Shown here: positions 44,610 to 53,441 of the stretch, in pieces
How positions within the stretch are numbered: the stretch's first letter is position 1
Layout: each line of letters opens with the position of its first letter
Origin: CAYJEQ01 sp964371155
GTDB lineage: Bacteria > Bacillota > Clostridia > Oscillospirales > Ruminococcaceae
Length of the DNA stretch: 64,000 bases
Assembly: GCA_964371155.1 (NCBI GenBank)
Contig: CAYJLI010000003.1
Coordinates: 26,848-90,847, forward strand
Direction of reading: 5' to 3'
Made by a program: the position numbers and the translations under genes
The notes under the pieces: generated by a model
Told to the model about the DNA's origin: nothing
What the model saw: only the letters and a program-made list of their open reading frames with translations
The model's database searches: none

Positions 44610-45365
44610 ATGTTTCAGGGATTTTACAATTTAACTTCATCAATGCTTACACAGACAAGGAATTTAAATGTGATAAGCAACAACATGGCAAATGTGTCCA
44701 CCACTGGTTATAAATCGGATAAAATGGTGATAAACAGCTTTGAAGAAGAGATGATGTACCGTGGCGGAGATAAGTCTATGGAGGGTGCGGTACAAATTGG
44801 TGAGATGGGTAAAATAGTATATGCCAACAGAAATTACACCGATTTCACAGTGGGAGCAGTAGAGCCTTCCAATAGTAATTTGGATATGGCGCTTATGTCC
44901 GAGGGTTTTTTCACCATAGAAACAGATGATGGCGAAGTTTATACCAGAAATGGCTCTTTTAGCATTGATGATGAGGGCTATATGGTTATAAACGGCATTG
45001 GCAGAGTGATGGGAGAAGAAGGCCCGATAGAAATATTTAGCGATAATATCTCCGTTGACGCTGTGGGAAATGTATACAATGGAACAACTGGCGAATTAAT
45101 CGATAAACTAAGCATAGTAACTTTTGAAAACTATGAAGAAGATATTACAAAGGGTAATAATGGAGTTTATGATGCAAATGCCGAGCCAGTAGTGATGGAA
45201 AACCCCACAATTAGGCAGAAAGCACTTGAGGGGTCAAATGTAAATGCAGTTAAGCAGATGACCGAGATGATGTCGAGCTCAAGAACACTTCAGAGCAGTG
45301 CTCAGATACTAACAATGTATGATGAATTAATGTCTAAGATTGTAAATAATATCGGTAGACCGTAA
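44610..45365 (+). CDS. flgG: Flagellar distal-rod protein (FlgG/FlgF family), first copy
   Basis: A 251-residue rod/hook-family protein. The N-terminus has the LNVISNNMANVSTTGYKSDK motif, the middle a short domain, and the C-terminus NVNAVKQMTEMMSSSRTLQSSAQIL. Which of the two tandem copies is FlgG and which FlgF is not decided by sequence; the C-terminal helix of this copy is closer to FlgG/FlgF types with the EMMSSSR motif. Ribosome site AAAGGAGGAG. Confidence 0.85.
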   Translation: MFQGFYNLTSSMLTQTRNLNVISNNMANVSTTGYKSDKMVINSFEEEMMYRGGDKSMEGAVQIGEMGKIVYANRNYTDFTVGAVEPSNSNLDMALMSEGFFTIETDDGEVYTRNGSFSIDDEGYMVINGIGRVMGEEGPIEIFSDNISVDAVGNVYNGTTGELIDKLSIVTFENYEEDITKGNNGVYDANAEPVVMENPTIRQKALEGSNVNAVKQMTEMMSSSRTLQSSAQILTMYDELMSKIVNNIGRP

Positions 45366-45416
45366 TTTTAATTAAACAATTACCACCGAGGAGCCTCGGG
45401 GAAATGGAGTATTAAA

Positions 45417-46163
45417 ATGAATACATCTTTTTATTCGGCAACACGTGCCGCCATTACACAGCAGGACAAAATGAATGTAATATCGAATAATATCTCAAAT
45501 GTAAATACAACAGCTTTTAAGTCTAAAACAGCGGTATTCCAAGATCTTTACTACTACAATATGAGGGCTACCGAAGAGGAGAGCACTCATTTGCAGTCGG
45601 GGACTGGGGTAAAAGTTAGCCATACTAATACCGACTTTTCCCAAGGTGCCGCCATGCAGACGGGTGATAAAAACAACTACATGATAGATGGCGTAGGATT
45701 TTTCATGCTCAGAGACCCTTCAACCGAAGAGATAAGCTATACTCGAAACGGCGCATTTTACCTCTCTTCTTTAGGGGAAGATTTTGTGCTGATGAGTAGT
45801 AGCGGAAAGATGGTTTTAGATGCAGAAGGTGAGCCTATAATAGTCATCAAAGAGGGTGAGGACGACAATGAGGATGACACACTCTTCCCAGGCGATTTAA
45901 CCGCACTGCCTGCTGCATATAATTTTGAAAACACCGATGGAATGCTAAATATCGGAAACAGTGAATTTGTCCCTGTGGAGAAAAATGGCGAACCCGAGCT
46001 AATAGTGGGAGCAAGAGTGCTGCAAGGCTACCTTGAAAATTCAAATGTCGACTTAGCAAAAGAGCTTGCAGACACCATAATAGCCTCAAGAGCATACTCA
46101 TATGTATTACAAATGATTCAAACAACCGACGAAGTAGAACAAACTATTAATAATCTCAGATAA
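45417..46163 (+). CDS. flgF: Flagellar distal-rod protein (FlgG/FlgF family), second copy
   Basis: A 248-residue paralogue of the preceding gene. It has the MNVISNNISNVNTTAFKSKT N-terminal motif and the C-terminal SNVDLAKELADTIIASRAYSY, as in hook/rod proteins. A 30-residue acidic insertion (EGEDDNEDDTLF near 145) is seen only in this copy. Together the two are likely the distal rod or rod/hook adaptor; assignment to FlgF or FlgG is provisional. Confidence 0.8.
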   Translation: MNTSFYSATRAAITQQDKMNVISNNISNVNTTAFKSKTAVFQDLYYYNMRATEEESTHLQSGTGVKVSHTNTDFSQGAAMQTGDKNNYMIDGVGFFMLRDPSTEEISYTRNGAFYLSSLGEDFVLMSSSGKMVLDAEGEPIIVIKEGEDDNEDDTLFPGDLTALPAAYNFENTDGMLNIGNSEFVPVEKNGEPELIVGARVLQGYLENSNVDLAKELADTIIASRAYSYVLQMIQTTDEVEQTINNLR

Positions 46164-46187
46164 AAATTGAGGGGAGAGGGCAAAGTT

Positions 46188-46811
46188 ATGATAAGGCATT
46201 ATGAAGATATAGGAGAAATGGGAAAAGATATTCTTAAGGAAATTTCAAGCATTGGCACCGGAAACGCTGCTACTTCTATGTCAAAACTGATGGGTATGGA
46301 TGTGAAAATTCTACTGCCCGATGTTAAAATACTAAGTTTTAGTGATGCAGTATATTCAGTGGGTGAGCCCGAGGAACAAGTTATAGCTGTTATGTCGAAT
46401 ATGTCGGGAGAAATGAGCGGTGTAATGCTGTTTATCTTCAGGCAGGACTTTGCCAATATCCTTAGTAAAGTAATGATGGGCAAAGAGCTTGATAGCCTTG
46501 ATGAAATTGATGAAATTACTGCTTCTGCGGTTGCCGAGGCAGGAAATATAGTTGTTTCTTCCTATATTGGTGCAATGAGCACGCTTACGGGTATGGATGT
46601 GAAGCTTTCAGTTCCTGCCGTGACAGTGAATATGCTTGGCGGAGTACTCAATGTTCCCATGGTTCAAGTGGGATATGAAACAGATAAATTATTGATGATT
46701 TCAGGAAAATTTATTGTTAGTGACGAGCAACTTGAATGTTGCTTAATGATGGTGCCAGACATGAATTCACTGAACTCACTACTTATGAAATTGGAGGGTA
46801 CAAGTGAGTAA
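46188..46811 (+). CDS. cheC: Chemotaxis phosphatase CheC
   Basis: Dephosphorylates CheY-P; regulated by CheD. The 207-residue protein has two copies of the active-site helix with Glu-xx-Asn: EISSIGTGNAATSMS near residue 15 and SAVAEAGNIVVSSY near 105. The ATG at 46188 (MIRHYED) follows GAGGGGAGAGG; a start at 46167 would cover that site. It overlaps cheD by 8 bases. Confidence 0.92.
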   Translation: MIRHYEDIGEMGKDILKEISSIGTGNAATSMSKLMGMDVKILLPDVKILSFSDAVYSVGEPEEQVIAVMSNMSGEMSGVMLFIFRQDFANILSKVMMGKELDSLDEIDEITASAVAEAGNIVVSSYIGAMSTLTGMDVKLSVPAVTVNMLGGVLNVPMVQVGYETDKLLMISGKFIVSDEQLECCLMMVPDMNSLNSLLMKLEGTSE

Positions 46812-47283
46812 ACAGGTTGTTGTTCAAATAGCGGATATGAAAATGGAAAAACAAAGCGGAACTATAATTACCTTTGCGCTCGGCTCCTGTATAGGAGTAA
46901 CATTTTATGAACCAAGAATAAAACTTGCCGCTCTACTACATATAATGCTACCACAAGCGCTGAGCGCAAATGAAAAACAGGTATTTAAATTTGCTGATAC
47001 AGGGATAAAAGAAACCCTTAAAAGAATGAGTATCTTAGGGGCGAAAAAAACGAGCTTAATATGTAAAATAGCCGGTGGAGCAAAGATGTTTGAAACTGCC
47101 ACAGGAGATTTTGGAAATATTGGGCAAAGAAATATAGAGGCAGTTACAGCAGCACTTAGAGCCGAGGGAATTGCAGTTTCCGCAAGGCAGGTGGGTGAAA
47201 ATTTTGCCAGAACAATGTATATTGACGCAGAAACAGGTAAAGTGGGAGTTCGTACAATAGGAAAACCGGAAATTTTTATGTAG
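46804..47283 (+). CDS. cheD: Chemoreceptor glutamine deamidase CheD
   Basis: Deamidates chemoreceptor glutamines and stimulates CheC. Of 159 residues, the catalytic Cys29 in LGSCIGVT and His46 in LLHIML are present, as well as the closing GGAKMF and NIG motifs. GTG start at 46804 with GGAGGGT upstream, overlapping cheC. Classic cheC-cheD coupling. Confidence 0.94.
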   Translation: MSKQVVVQIADMKMEKQSGTIITFALGSCIGVTFYEPRIKLAALLHIMLPQALSANEKQVFKFADTGIKETLKRMSILGAKKTSLICKIAGGAKMFETATGDFGNIGQRNIEAVTAALRAEGIAVSARQVGENFARTMYIDAETGKVGVRTIGKPEIFM

Positions 47284-47342
47284 GGACAAGAGTTAAGCGG
47301 ATGGATAATTTTTACTCCACTAAAATTAAAATCGAAACATCA

Positions 47343-47361
47343 CCGTCCTATAAACGGACGG
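47343..47361 (+). repeat. Short hairpin between cheD and cheV
   Basis: CCGTCC (47343-47348) and GGACGG (47356-47361) around a 7-base loop. No U tract; probably local mRNA structure within the operon. Confidence 0.4.
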
Positions 47362-47409
47362 ATGAAAATAAGTGATATTTTTCATATTATATAAAGGTGG
47401 TGCAGACAT

Positions 47410-48321
47410 ATGGCGAAAACAGAAATTTTGCTCGAATCTGGAACAAATGAAATGGAAATAATGAAATTCACCATCAATGATGGGCTATATGGTATTAATG
47501 TAGCTAAGGTGCGTGAAATTATGGTTGCCGGAAAGGCGCAGGGTGTTCCCCATTCACACAATGCTGTTGAGGGAATATTTAAGCCAAGGGAAACTATATT
47601 TACCGTTGTGGATTTGCCATACTATTTAACTGGTGAAAAAGCTGATCATCAAGAAAAAGATTTATTTGTAATCACAAATTTCAACAGAATTAATATAGCA
47701 TTTCGTGTTCACACGGTTGTGGGAATTCAAAGGCTTTCTTGGGAAGATATCGAAAAGCCCGACTCCACCATAAGCCGTGGTGAGGAAGGCATAGCCACCG
47801 GTATCGCACAGATTGATGATGAACTTATAATAATACTCGATTTCGAAAAGATTGTTGCCGATATATCACCTGAAACAGGAATACAGGCAATGTCCAAACA
47901 ATCTTTCCAAAACAGAACCGAACGTGATGAGGCTATTCTTATCGCGGAAGATTCCATGCTTCTCACCAGACTCATTGTGGACACACTCACCAAAGCGGGA
48001 TATACAAATGTTAAGCAGTTTAATAATGGATATGAACTATGGTCATATATAAATAAGATAAAAGATTTGGATAATTTTAATGATTTAGTTAACCTAATCA
48101 TAACGGACATAGAAATGCCGCAGATGGATGGGCATAAGCTTACAAAGCTAATTAAAGATACCAAAGAATTTAGACATATACCAGTTATTATATTCTCTTC
48201 CCTCATAAACATGGAGATGGAGATAAAAGGGAAAGAATTAGGTGCAAATGCGCAGCTTTCCAAGCCACAAATTGAAAAACTCATTGCAACAATGGATGAA
48301 CTACTTACTCCGGAAGATTAA
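47410..48321 (+). CDS. cheV: Chemotaxis coupling/receiver protein CheV
   Basis: CheW-like domain (about 15-160) fused to a receiver (about 175-300), an adaptor controlled by phosphorylation. The phospho-acceptor is Asp233 (NLIITDIEMPQMDG), the acidic pair is at AEDS (180-181) and the conserved Lys in SKPQ. 303 residues. Lies after cheD and 20 bases before the ParA gene; no terminator intervenes, so the last three genes are probably cotranscribed. Confidence 0.93.
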   Translation: MAKTEILLESGTNEMEIMKFTINDGLYGINVAKVREIMVAGKAQGVPHSHNAVEGIFKPRETIFTVVDLPYYLTGEKADHQEKDLFVITNFNRINIAFRVHTVVGIQRLSWEDIEKPDSTISRGEEGIATGIAQIDDELIIILDFEKIVADISPETGIQAMSKQSFQNRTERDEAILIAEDSMLLTRLIVDTLTKAGYTNVKQFNNGYELWSYINKIKDLDNFNDLVNLIITDIEMPQMDGHKLTKLIKDTKEFRHIPVIIFSSLINMEMEIKGKELGANAQLSKPQIEKLIATMDELLTPED

Positions 48322-48341
48322 AAAGAAGGTGAGGAATAAAA

Positions 48342-49103
48342 TTGGCTGTTAAAATTGTACTGACAAACCAAAAGGGTGGCGTGGGAAAAACCACCACTAC
48401 TGCTGCACTCGTGGCAGGACTCTCGGCTAAAGGAAACCGAGTACTTACAGTGGACTTAGACCCTCAGGGAAATTTAGGATTTAGCTTAGGGGTAAATATC
48501 GAAGTGGGATATAGCATTTATGAAGTGCTCACTGAAGTTGTCCCAATAAATGAAGCGATTAAGAGCACCGAAAAATATGGGGATTTATTAAATTCTAATA
48601 TACTTCTAAGCCAATCCGAGATAATGTTTCAAGGAGAAAATAGGCAACTTATCTTAAAAAATATGTTATCAGAAGTAGAAGATAGATATGATTACATAAT
48701 TATAGACACCCCACCCTCACTTAATATTCTAACAATTAACGGATACACTGCTGCGGATTATTTAATTATTCCAATGGCAGCGGAAATACTCAGCTTGGTA
48801 GGTCTTGTTCAGCTAAAAGAAACAGTTGAAAGCGTCCAAAGTTCTCTAAATCCAAACCTCAAAGTGCTGGGTATATTACTCACAAGATTTAACACAAGAA
48901 CCAATTTGTCGCAAGATGTATTAGAAATGTCACAAGCGGTGGCATCGCAAATAGGTACTACTGTGTTTAAAGCCAAAATTAGAAACGGCGTAGCAGTGGC
49001 AGAAGCACCTGCACACGGAATAAGTTTAATTGATTATGCACCACGCTCAAATCCTGCTAAAGACTATAAAGAATTTGTAGAAGAAGTAATAGAACTTATC
49101 TAA
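48342..49103 (+). CDS. ParA/Soj-family ATPase in the chemotaxis operon
   Basis: A 253-residue deviant-Walker ATPase: TNQKGGVGKTTTTAAL (signature Lys11, Lys16), VDLDPQGNLGFSLGV, DYIIIDTPPSL. The first motif and DPQGN mark it as ParA/Soj, not the FlhG/MinD type. TTG start after GGTGAGG. It lies between cheV and a ComFB-domain protein with no parB-like gene. In Vibrio and Rhodobacter, ParA homologues in chemotaxis operons (ParC/PpfA) position receptor arrays; that role here is inference. A replication/partition role is less likely from context. Confidence 0.8.
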   Translation: MAVKIVLTNQKGGVGKTTTTAALVAGLSAKGNRVLTVDLDPQGNLGFSLGVNIEVGYSIYEVLTEVVPINEAIKSTEKYGDLLNSNILLSQSEIMFQGENRQLILKNMLSEVEDRYDYIIIDTPPSLNILTINGYTAADYLIIPMAAEILSLVGLVQLKETVESVQSSLNPNLKVLGILLTRFNTRTNLSQDVLEMSQAVASQIGTTVFKAKIRNGVAVAEAPAHGISLIDYAPRSNPAKDYKEFVEEVIELI

Positions 49104-49125
49104 ATACAGTGGAGGTGAATGAAAT

Positions 49126-49827
49126 ATGGCGAAGAAGAACAACAAGACCGATCATGTGCTAAATTTGCTGTCGAACCCGAGTGAAGGCCCGCCAAAAGGG
49201 AAGGGTAAACCACCGGTTGAGCCAGAAAAAACAACTGTGTCCGTAGTTGAGCCGGCAGAGGATACAAAGGAATTATCGGAGAATATAAAAAAATCGCTCG
49301 AAGAAGAATTTGAGGCTTCCGAAGCTAATATACAGTCAGAAATTAGTTCTTTAGCAAAGGGTGATAATTTAAAGATTGAGGCAGATGAAAAACCTGAAAT
49401 TAAAGAAGAGCCAGAAGTAGAAGTTAAACCCATTCCCGAAGCAGAAACTGAGCCACCGCAAGCCGAGCAAAGTAAAACAGAGCTACCTGTGGCAAGTGTT
49501 CAAATAAGTAAAGAGGAGAAAAGATCAGATATGAGTATATTTAATCTTGAAGCTGATAGTGATTTTGAATTTGTCAGTGTCATGGAATATGTTCTTGATA
49601 GGCATATAAATCAATATATGGAAAAATACGGCAACTGCACCTGTTCACGCTGTAAAGCTGATACGGCGGCACTTGCACTGACTAACCTACCTGCAAAATA
49701 TGTTGTTGCACAAAAAGGTAGTCTTTCACCACTTATTAATTACTATGCAAATAGATATGAAAAACAGCTAACAGTAGAGCTTGTAAAAGCCTGCATGCAA
49801 ATTGCAAAATCTCCAAGACATGATTAA
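49126..49827 (+). CDS. ComFB-domain protein with long acidic linker
   Basis: 233 residues. The N-terminus is basic (MAKKNNKTDHVLNLLSN), the middle (about 20-140) is Glu/Pro-rich and likely disordered, and the C-terminus (about 150-230) is a ComFB (late competence protein) domain with the metal-type cluster NCTCSRCKAD and NLPAKYVV. The layout of a short conserved N-terminal peptide, disordered linker and small globular domain resembles the ParP partner of ParC in Vibrio, though the domain is not homologous. It is the last gene of the operon, before the hairpin at 49851. Confidence 0.7.
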   Translation: MAKKNNKTDHVLNLLSNPSEGPPKGKGKPPVEPEKTTVSVVEPAEDTKELSENIKKSLEEEFEASEANIQSEISSLAKGDNLKIEADEKPEIKEEPEVEVKPIPEAETEPPQAEQSKTELPVASVQISKEEKRSDMSIFNLEADSDFEFVSVMEYVLDRHINQYMEKYGNCTCSRCKADTAALALTNLPAKYVVAQKGSLSPLINYYANRYEKQLTVELVKACMQIAKSPRHD

Positions 49828-49850
49828 AAGCACTGAATTTCGATTATTTT

Positions 49851-49886
49851 AACCCATTTCATCCTTATTTGAGGACGGAATGGGTT
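49851..49886. terminator. Hairpin at the end of the long fla/che operon
   Basis: AACCCATTTCATCC (49851-49864) pairs with GGACGGAATGGGTT (49873-49886), with a few mismatches. No strong U tract follows, so termination may be partial. Confidence 0.5.
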
Positions 49887-49936
49887 ATGTTGTCGCTCGA
49901 AAAATAAAAAAATATATTTGTAACCAAGTCAGCACT

Positions 49937-49962
49937 TAACTATTTGTAAGTAATGTCGATAT
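49937..49962 (+). promoter_or_regulatory. Sigma-28 promoter of fliD
   Basis: TAAC (49937-49940), 14 bases, GTCGATAT (49955-49962): same spacing and near-identical elements as the flagellin promoter. About 76 bases upstream of the fliD ATG. Confidence 0.75.
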
Positions 49963-50038
49963 GTATTTTGTAAGAGTAATGATTTGATTACTGAAATTCA
50001 TTTTTATCTAAATTTAGCTCATTAAAGGAGGAAATAAT

Positions 50039-52435
50039 ATGTCTGTAAGTAGCGTAAGCTCAAGTTTGGGCACATTAAGCGGTTATGGTGGTCTTGCAAG
50101 CGGACTCGACAGAGATTCACTTATAGAGAGTATGACATACGGCACACAAACTAAAATTACGAATAAGGAAAAGGATTTGGAGCTGCTCGAATGGGAGCAG
50201 GAGGCCATAAGGGAATTAACTGCCCTTATGTACAATTTCACACAAAAATACACTTCCTATACATCTACTTCAAATCTGTATAGTTCTGCACTTTATTCAG
50301 GCAACCAAGTTAGCGCATCGGGTGATTATAGCGATTTAATCTCGGTGTCCGCTAATAATGTAACTGAGGAAGCAATCAAGATATTAGGGATTAAGAGCCT
50401 TGCGTCGGACTCCAAGATGATATCCAATAGCAGCGTCTCCGACCAACTTTTAAAAACTGCAGGAATAACAAATAATTTCACAGCTACAACTGCCGAGAGC
50501 ACACTTGAAGGTGGCAACATTAGCATTACATACGGAAGCGCTTCATACACAGTATCATTTTTAACAGGTGAAGACTATGATTACACCGATCCAGCAAAAG
50601 CTGCTGCAGCTATAAATAAGTCGATGGAAGAAGTGACGGTAACAGGTGGTAAAAAGCTCTCAGAAATAGTAGAGGCAAGTGTAAATTCAGAGGGTAAATT
50701 GGTGCTTTCTGATATAGAGGGTAGTGGCAATAATATTGAGCTTTCGGGCGGCGATACAAACACCCTTGTAAACTTAGGATTTTTAACAGAGGGACAAACC
50801 ATTGCAGACCTCGGAGAAGATGCCAATAAAATTACTGCGGGCGGTCTCGCGGCTACATCCGGCATGAATTTGACCGAAAATGTGGCGGTGTCCGATAAAT
50901 TTGCCGATGCAAGAATTGCTTTTACCTACAATGGTACAACCGAATGGATTGAGCTTGATAGTTACAGCGATGTAAACGATATGGCAGCTGATTTGCAAGA
51001 AAAACTTGACGATGCATTTGGAAATGGAAGAATTACCGTGGGAACCGAAGCTGATAGCTTGGATCCAAGCAAAATAGCGCTCACATTTGAAACAACAAGA
51101 AACGAACTGCAATCCGATGGAACATACGCTAAAGTGGCCGATACAAGCTCAACGCTTGCGATATCGGGTGACAGCGGTGGAATACTCGGAGATAATGGCT
51201 TATTTGGTATAAAAGCAGGTGAGTCAAACAGACTCAACACAAGCGTGAGTATTGCAGAAGCAGGATATAATAGCGAAAATGGTCTTTTTGACCCTACAAG
51301 TGGCACGATGACTATTTCAAATGGCAGTGTGACAGTTGACTTAATGGAGCATGGACTCACATGGGATAGCTCGATTGACGATATAATTGAAACTATCAAT
51401 TCAATAAAAGATTTGGATATAGAAGTGTCGTATCAAGCGGAAACAGATAAATTTTCTGTTAAATCCACACAGAGTGGTACAAGTGGTACAATTGCACTCA
51501 GCGGAGAAGTGGCGACTGCACTATTTGGAACGGACAATACTGTTACACAGGGAACCGATGCAGTTATAAGGGTGCAATATGCAGGAAGTGATGAAAGCAT
51601 TGAAATCGTAAGAGGTAGCAACAGCTTCGAAGTAGACGGACTGAGTGTCACAGCAAAAGGAACTTTCGGATATGAGGGCGACACTTTTGTAGAAGGCACT
51701 GACCCAATCGAATTCACAGTGGATTTAGACACAGAAAAAACCACCGAAATAGTAAAAGATATGGTGGACGAATACAATGCGATTATTGAAACTATTAATG
51801 ATTTGGTAAATGAACAACCAAATAGGGACTATGAGCCGCTCACCGACGAAGAAAGAGAACAGCTTACAGAAAGCCAAGCGGAAAAATGGGAAGCAGAAGC
51901 TAAAAAGGGTCTGCTTTACAATGATAGCGACTTAAGAAATCTAATGGACAGTGTGCGCTTTATCTTACCGGCAACGATGTATGCAGAGTTTGAAGAAATA
52001 GGTATTACAACTTCCTCTAATTACGAAGATAATGGAAAGCTCATATTTGACGAAAATGCATTTGCAAAGGCACTCGAAGAAGATCCGGACAATGTACAAC
52101 AGCTTATCTCAGGTGATGGTACTGTCAATGCCGATGGCACTACAAACCCCAGTGGACTGATAGTGAGTATGGCGGAAATAATGGAAAGATATGCGGGTAT
52201 GACTGGTGTAGATAAAGGTATACTTGTTGAGAGAGCGGGCTCCGAGCTTGCGCCTACCTCCATTATTCAAAACTCTCTTCAGGAGGCAATGGAAGATATG
52301 CAGGAGCAGATAGACGCACTCGAATATCAGCTTCAAATGGAAGAAGATAGATATATCCAGCAGTTCACTTCCCTTGAACTTCTTATCTCAGAGATGAACT
52401 CACAGAGCAGTTATATTTCGGAAATGTTTGCTTAA
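50039..52435 (+). CDS. fliD: Flagellar filament-capping protein FliD
   Basis: Filament cap, 798 residues, longer than many (about 450-700). N-terminal FliD_N (about 10-115, GLASGLDRDSLIESMTY) and C-terminal FliD_C domain (about 560-798, DMVDEYNAIIETINDLVNE... and a closing coiled coil DALEYQLQMEEDRYIQQF) are clear; the middle carries several beta-rich repeats. GGAGGAAAT precedes the ATG. First gene of a sigma-28-driven unit with fliS and the fliT-like gene. Confidence 0.93.
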   Translation: MSVSSVSSSLGTLSGYGGLASGLDRDSLIESMTYGTQTKITNKEKDLELLEWEQEAIRELTALMYNFTQKYTSYTSTSNLYSSALYSGNQVSASGDYSDLISVSANNVTEEAIKILGIKSLASDSKMISNSSVSDQLLKTAGITNNFTATTAESTLEGGNISITYGSASYTVSFLTGEDYDYTDPAKAAAAINKSMEEVTVTGGKKLSEIVEASVNSEGKLVLSDIEGSGNNIELSGGDTNTLVNLGFLTEGQTIADLGEDANKITAGGLAATSGMNLTENVAVSDKFADARIAFTYNGTTEWIELDSYSDVNDMAADLQEKLDDAFGNGRITVGTEADSLDPSKIALTFETTRNELQSDGTYAKVADTSSTLAISGDSGGILGDNGLFGIKAGESNRLNTSVSIAEAGYNSENGLFDPTSGTMTISNGSVTVDLMEHGLTWDSSIDDIIETINSIKDLDIEVSYQAETDKFSVKSTQSGTSGTIALSGEVATALFGTDNTVTQGTDAVIRVQYAGSDESIEIVRGSNSFEVDGLSVTAKGTFGYEGDTFVEGTDPIEFTVDLDTEKTTEIVKDMVDEYNAIIETINDLVNEQPNRDYEPLTDEEREQLTESQAEKWEAEAKKGLLYNDSDLRNLMDSVRFILPATMYAEFEEIGITTSSNYEDNGKLIFDENAFAKALEEDPDNVQQLISGDGTVNADGTTNPSGLIVSMAEIMERYAGMTGVDKGILVERAGSELAPTSIIQNSLQEAMEDMQEQIDALEYQLQMEEDRYIQQFTSLELLISEMNSQSSYISEMFA

Positions 52436-52474
52436 TTAGCAGTAATAAAAAAATCAAATTATATACTGATAAAA

Positions 52475-52509
52475 TTTATATTTCCTCCCATCGTGGGAGG
52501 AAATATAAA
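52475..52509. repeat. Perfect 16-bp hairpin between fliD and fliS
   Basis: TTTATATTTCCTCCCA (52475-52490) and its exact reverse complement (52494-52509) around TCG. A-rich and U-rich ends lie within the stem. It may lower fliS expression relative to fliD or terminate partly. Confidence 0.6.
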
Positions 52510-52536
52510 AAGTTAGTATGAAAGCAGGTGAATTTG

Positions 52537-52902
52537 ATGAGTGTAAATAGCTACCAGCAGTACAAAGATCAATCGATTTTAACCATGACAAAAGGCGAAA
52601 TGCTTCTTGTCCTATTTGATGAGCTGATGAAAAGGCTTAAAAGAGCCGAAATCTGCCTTGAACATGGTGAGATGGTGCTCTTTGACGAAACAGTTACTCG
52701 CTGCCAAGATATAGTGAGATATTTAGACACCTCTCTCGATCGCAGTTACCCTATAAGTGCGGAGCTAAGCAGGATGTATGATTTTTTCCTATTCGAGCTT
52801 GCAAGACTTAAAGCAGGTAGAAGAAAAGAGATTATAAATGAAATCACCCCACTTGTAAATGATTTAAGGGATGCGTTTTCAAAGGCGGAGAAAGCAGTAT
52901 GA
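52537..52902 (+). CDS. fliS: Flagellin chaperone FliS
   Basis: Export chaperone that binds flagellin. 121 residues, four-helix pattern with the family start NSYQQYKDQSILTMTKGEML and LMKRLKRAEICLE. The ATG at 52537 follows AGGTGA. It overlaps the next gene by 4 bases. Confidence 0.93.
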   Translation: MSVNSYQQYKDQSILTMTKGEMLLVLFDELMKRLKRAEICLEHGEMVLFDETVTRCQDIVRYLDTSLDRSYPISAELSRMYDFFLFELARLKAGRRKEIINEITPLVNDLRDAFSKAEKAV

Positions 52903-53318
52903 TGAATAGTGAAATAAATACTGTAATGGATAAAATCATACCCATATTATCCGAAAAGCAGCAATATATAAAAGAGATGTATTCCTCTACAAAGCTTTTG
53001 GAAGAATGCATGCAAAATGATGATAGACAATCTTCTAAAGAAATACTAAAACAGCGTGCGGTTGCGATGGAAAGAGCAATTGAGTGTGACAAAAAAATTC
53101 ACACCATTTTGAAAAATCAAAAAGCCATTAAAATAAATGCATTCATGCCACTTTTAAAAGGTGATTTTAAAAAGAGTAGTTATGCAGAAGATGCACGATT
53201 TAAAGATGTAATAGAGCGTGTTTCGCTCATGAGGGAATTTTGGTTGAAAATAGTTGAAATAGATAAAAAAATGAGCACGAGAATTATGGGTAAAAGCTCA
53301 TTTTACAACCAAAAATAA
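52899..53318 (+). CDS. FliT-like helical flagellar protein
   Basis: A 139-residue all-helical, charged protein with no confident family match. Its place immediately after fliS (ATGA overlap) and its helical composition (EMYSSTKLLEECM, KRAVAMERAIEC-like stretch) are what is expected of a FliT-type export chaperone, but sequence alone does not prove it. Ends before a strong terminator at 53355-53399. Confidence 0.55.
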   Translation: MMNSEINTVMDKIIPILSEKQQYIKEMYSSTKLLEECMQNDDRQSSKEILKQRAVAMERAIECDKKIHTILKNQKAIKINAFMPLLKGDFKKSSYAEDARFKDVIERVSLMREFWLKIVEIDKKMSTRIMGKSSFYNQK

Positions 53319-53354
53319 TTTTCCTTAAGAAATAAAAACAGAGAAAAAATATTT

Positions 53355-53399
53355 TTTTCGGGTATTCCCTCCGCTGTCAGTGGAGGGAATACCCGAAAA
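53355..53399. terminator. Perfect 18-bp bidirectional terminator
   Basis: TTTTCGGGTATTCCCTCC (53355-53372) pairs exactly with 53382-53399 around a 9-base loop. Its A and T ends supply U tracts in both directions. It ends the fliD-fliS-fliT-like unit. Confidence 0.85.
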
Positions 53400-53441
53400 C
53401 CCTAATAGTTTTCATAAAGAAATTTAGGAGGTGGTAGCTAA

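Noticed and set aside
48342..49103. Chromosome or plasmid partition ParA
   Set aside because: No parB, parS or origin features are seen nearby; it is embedded in the chemotaxis operon.
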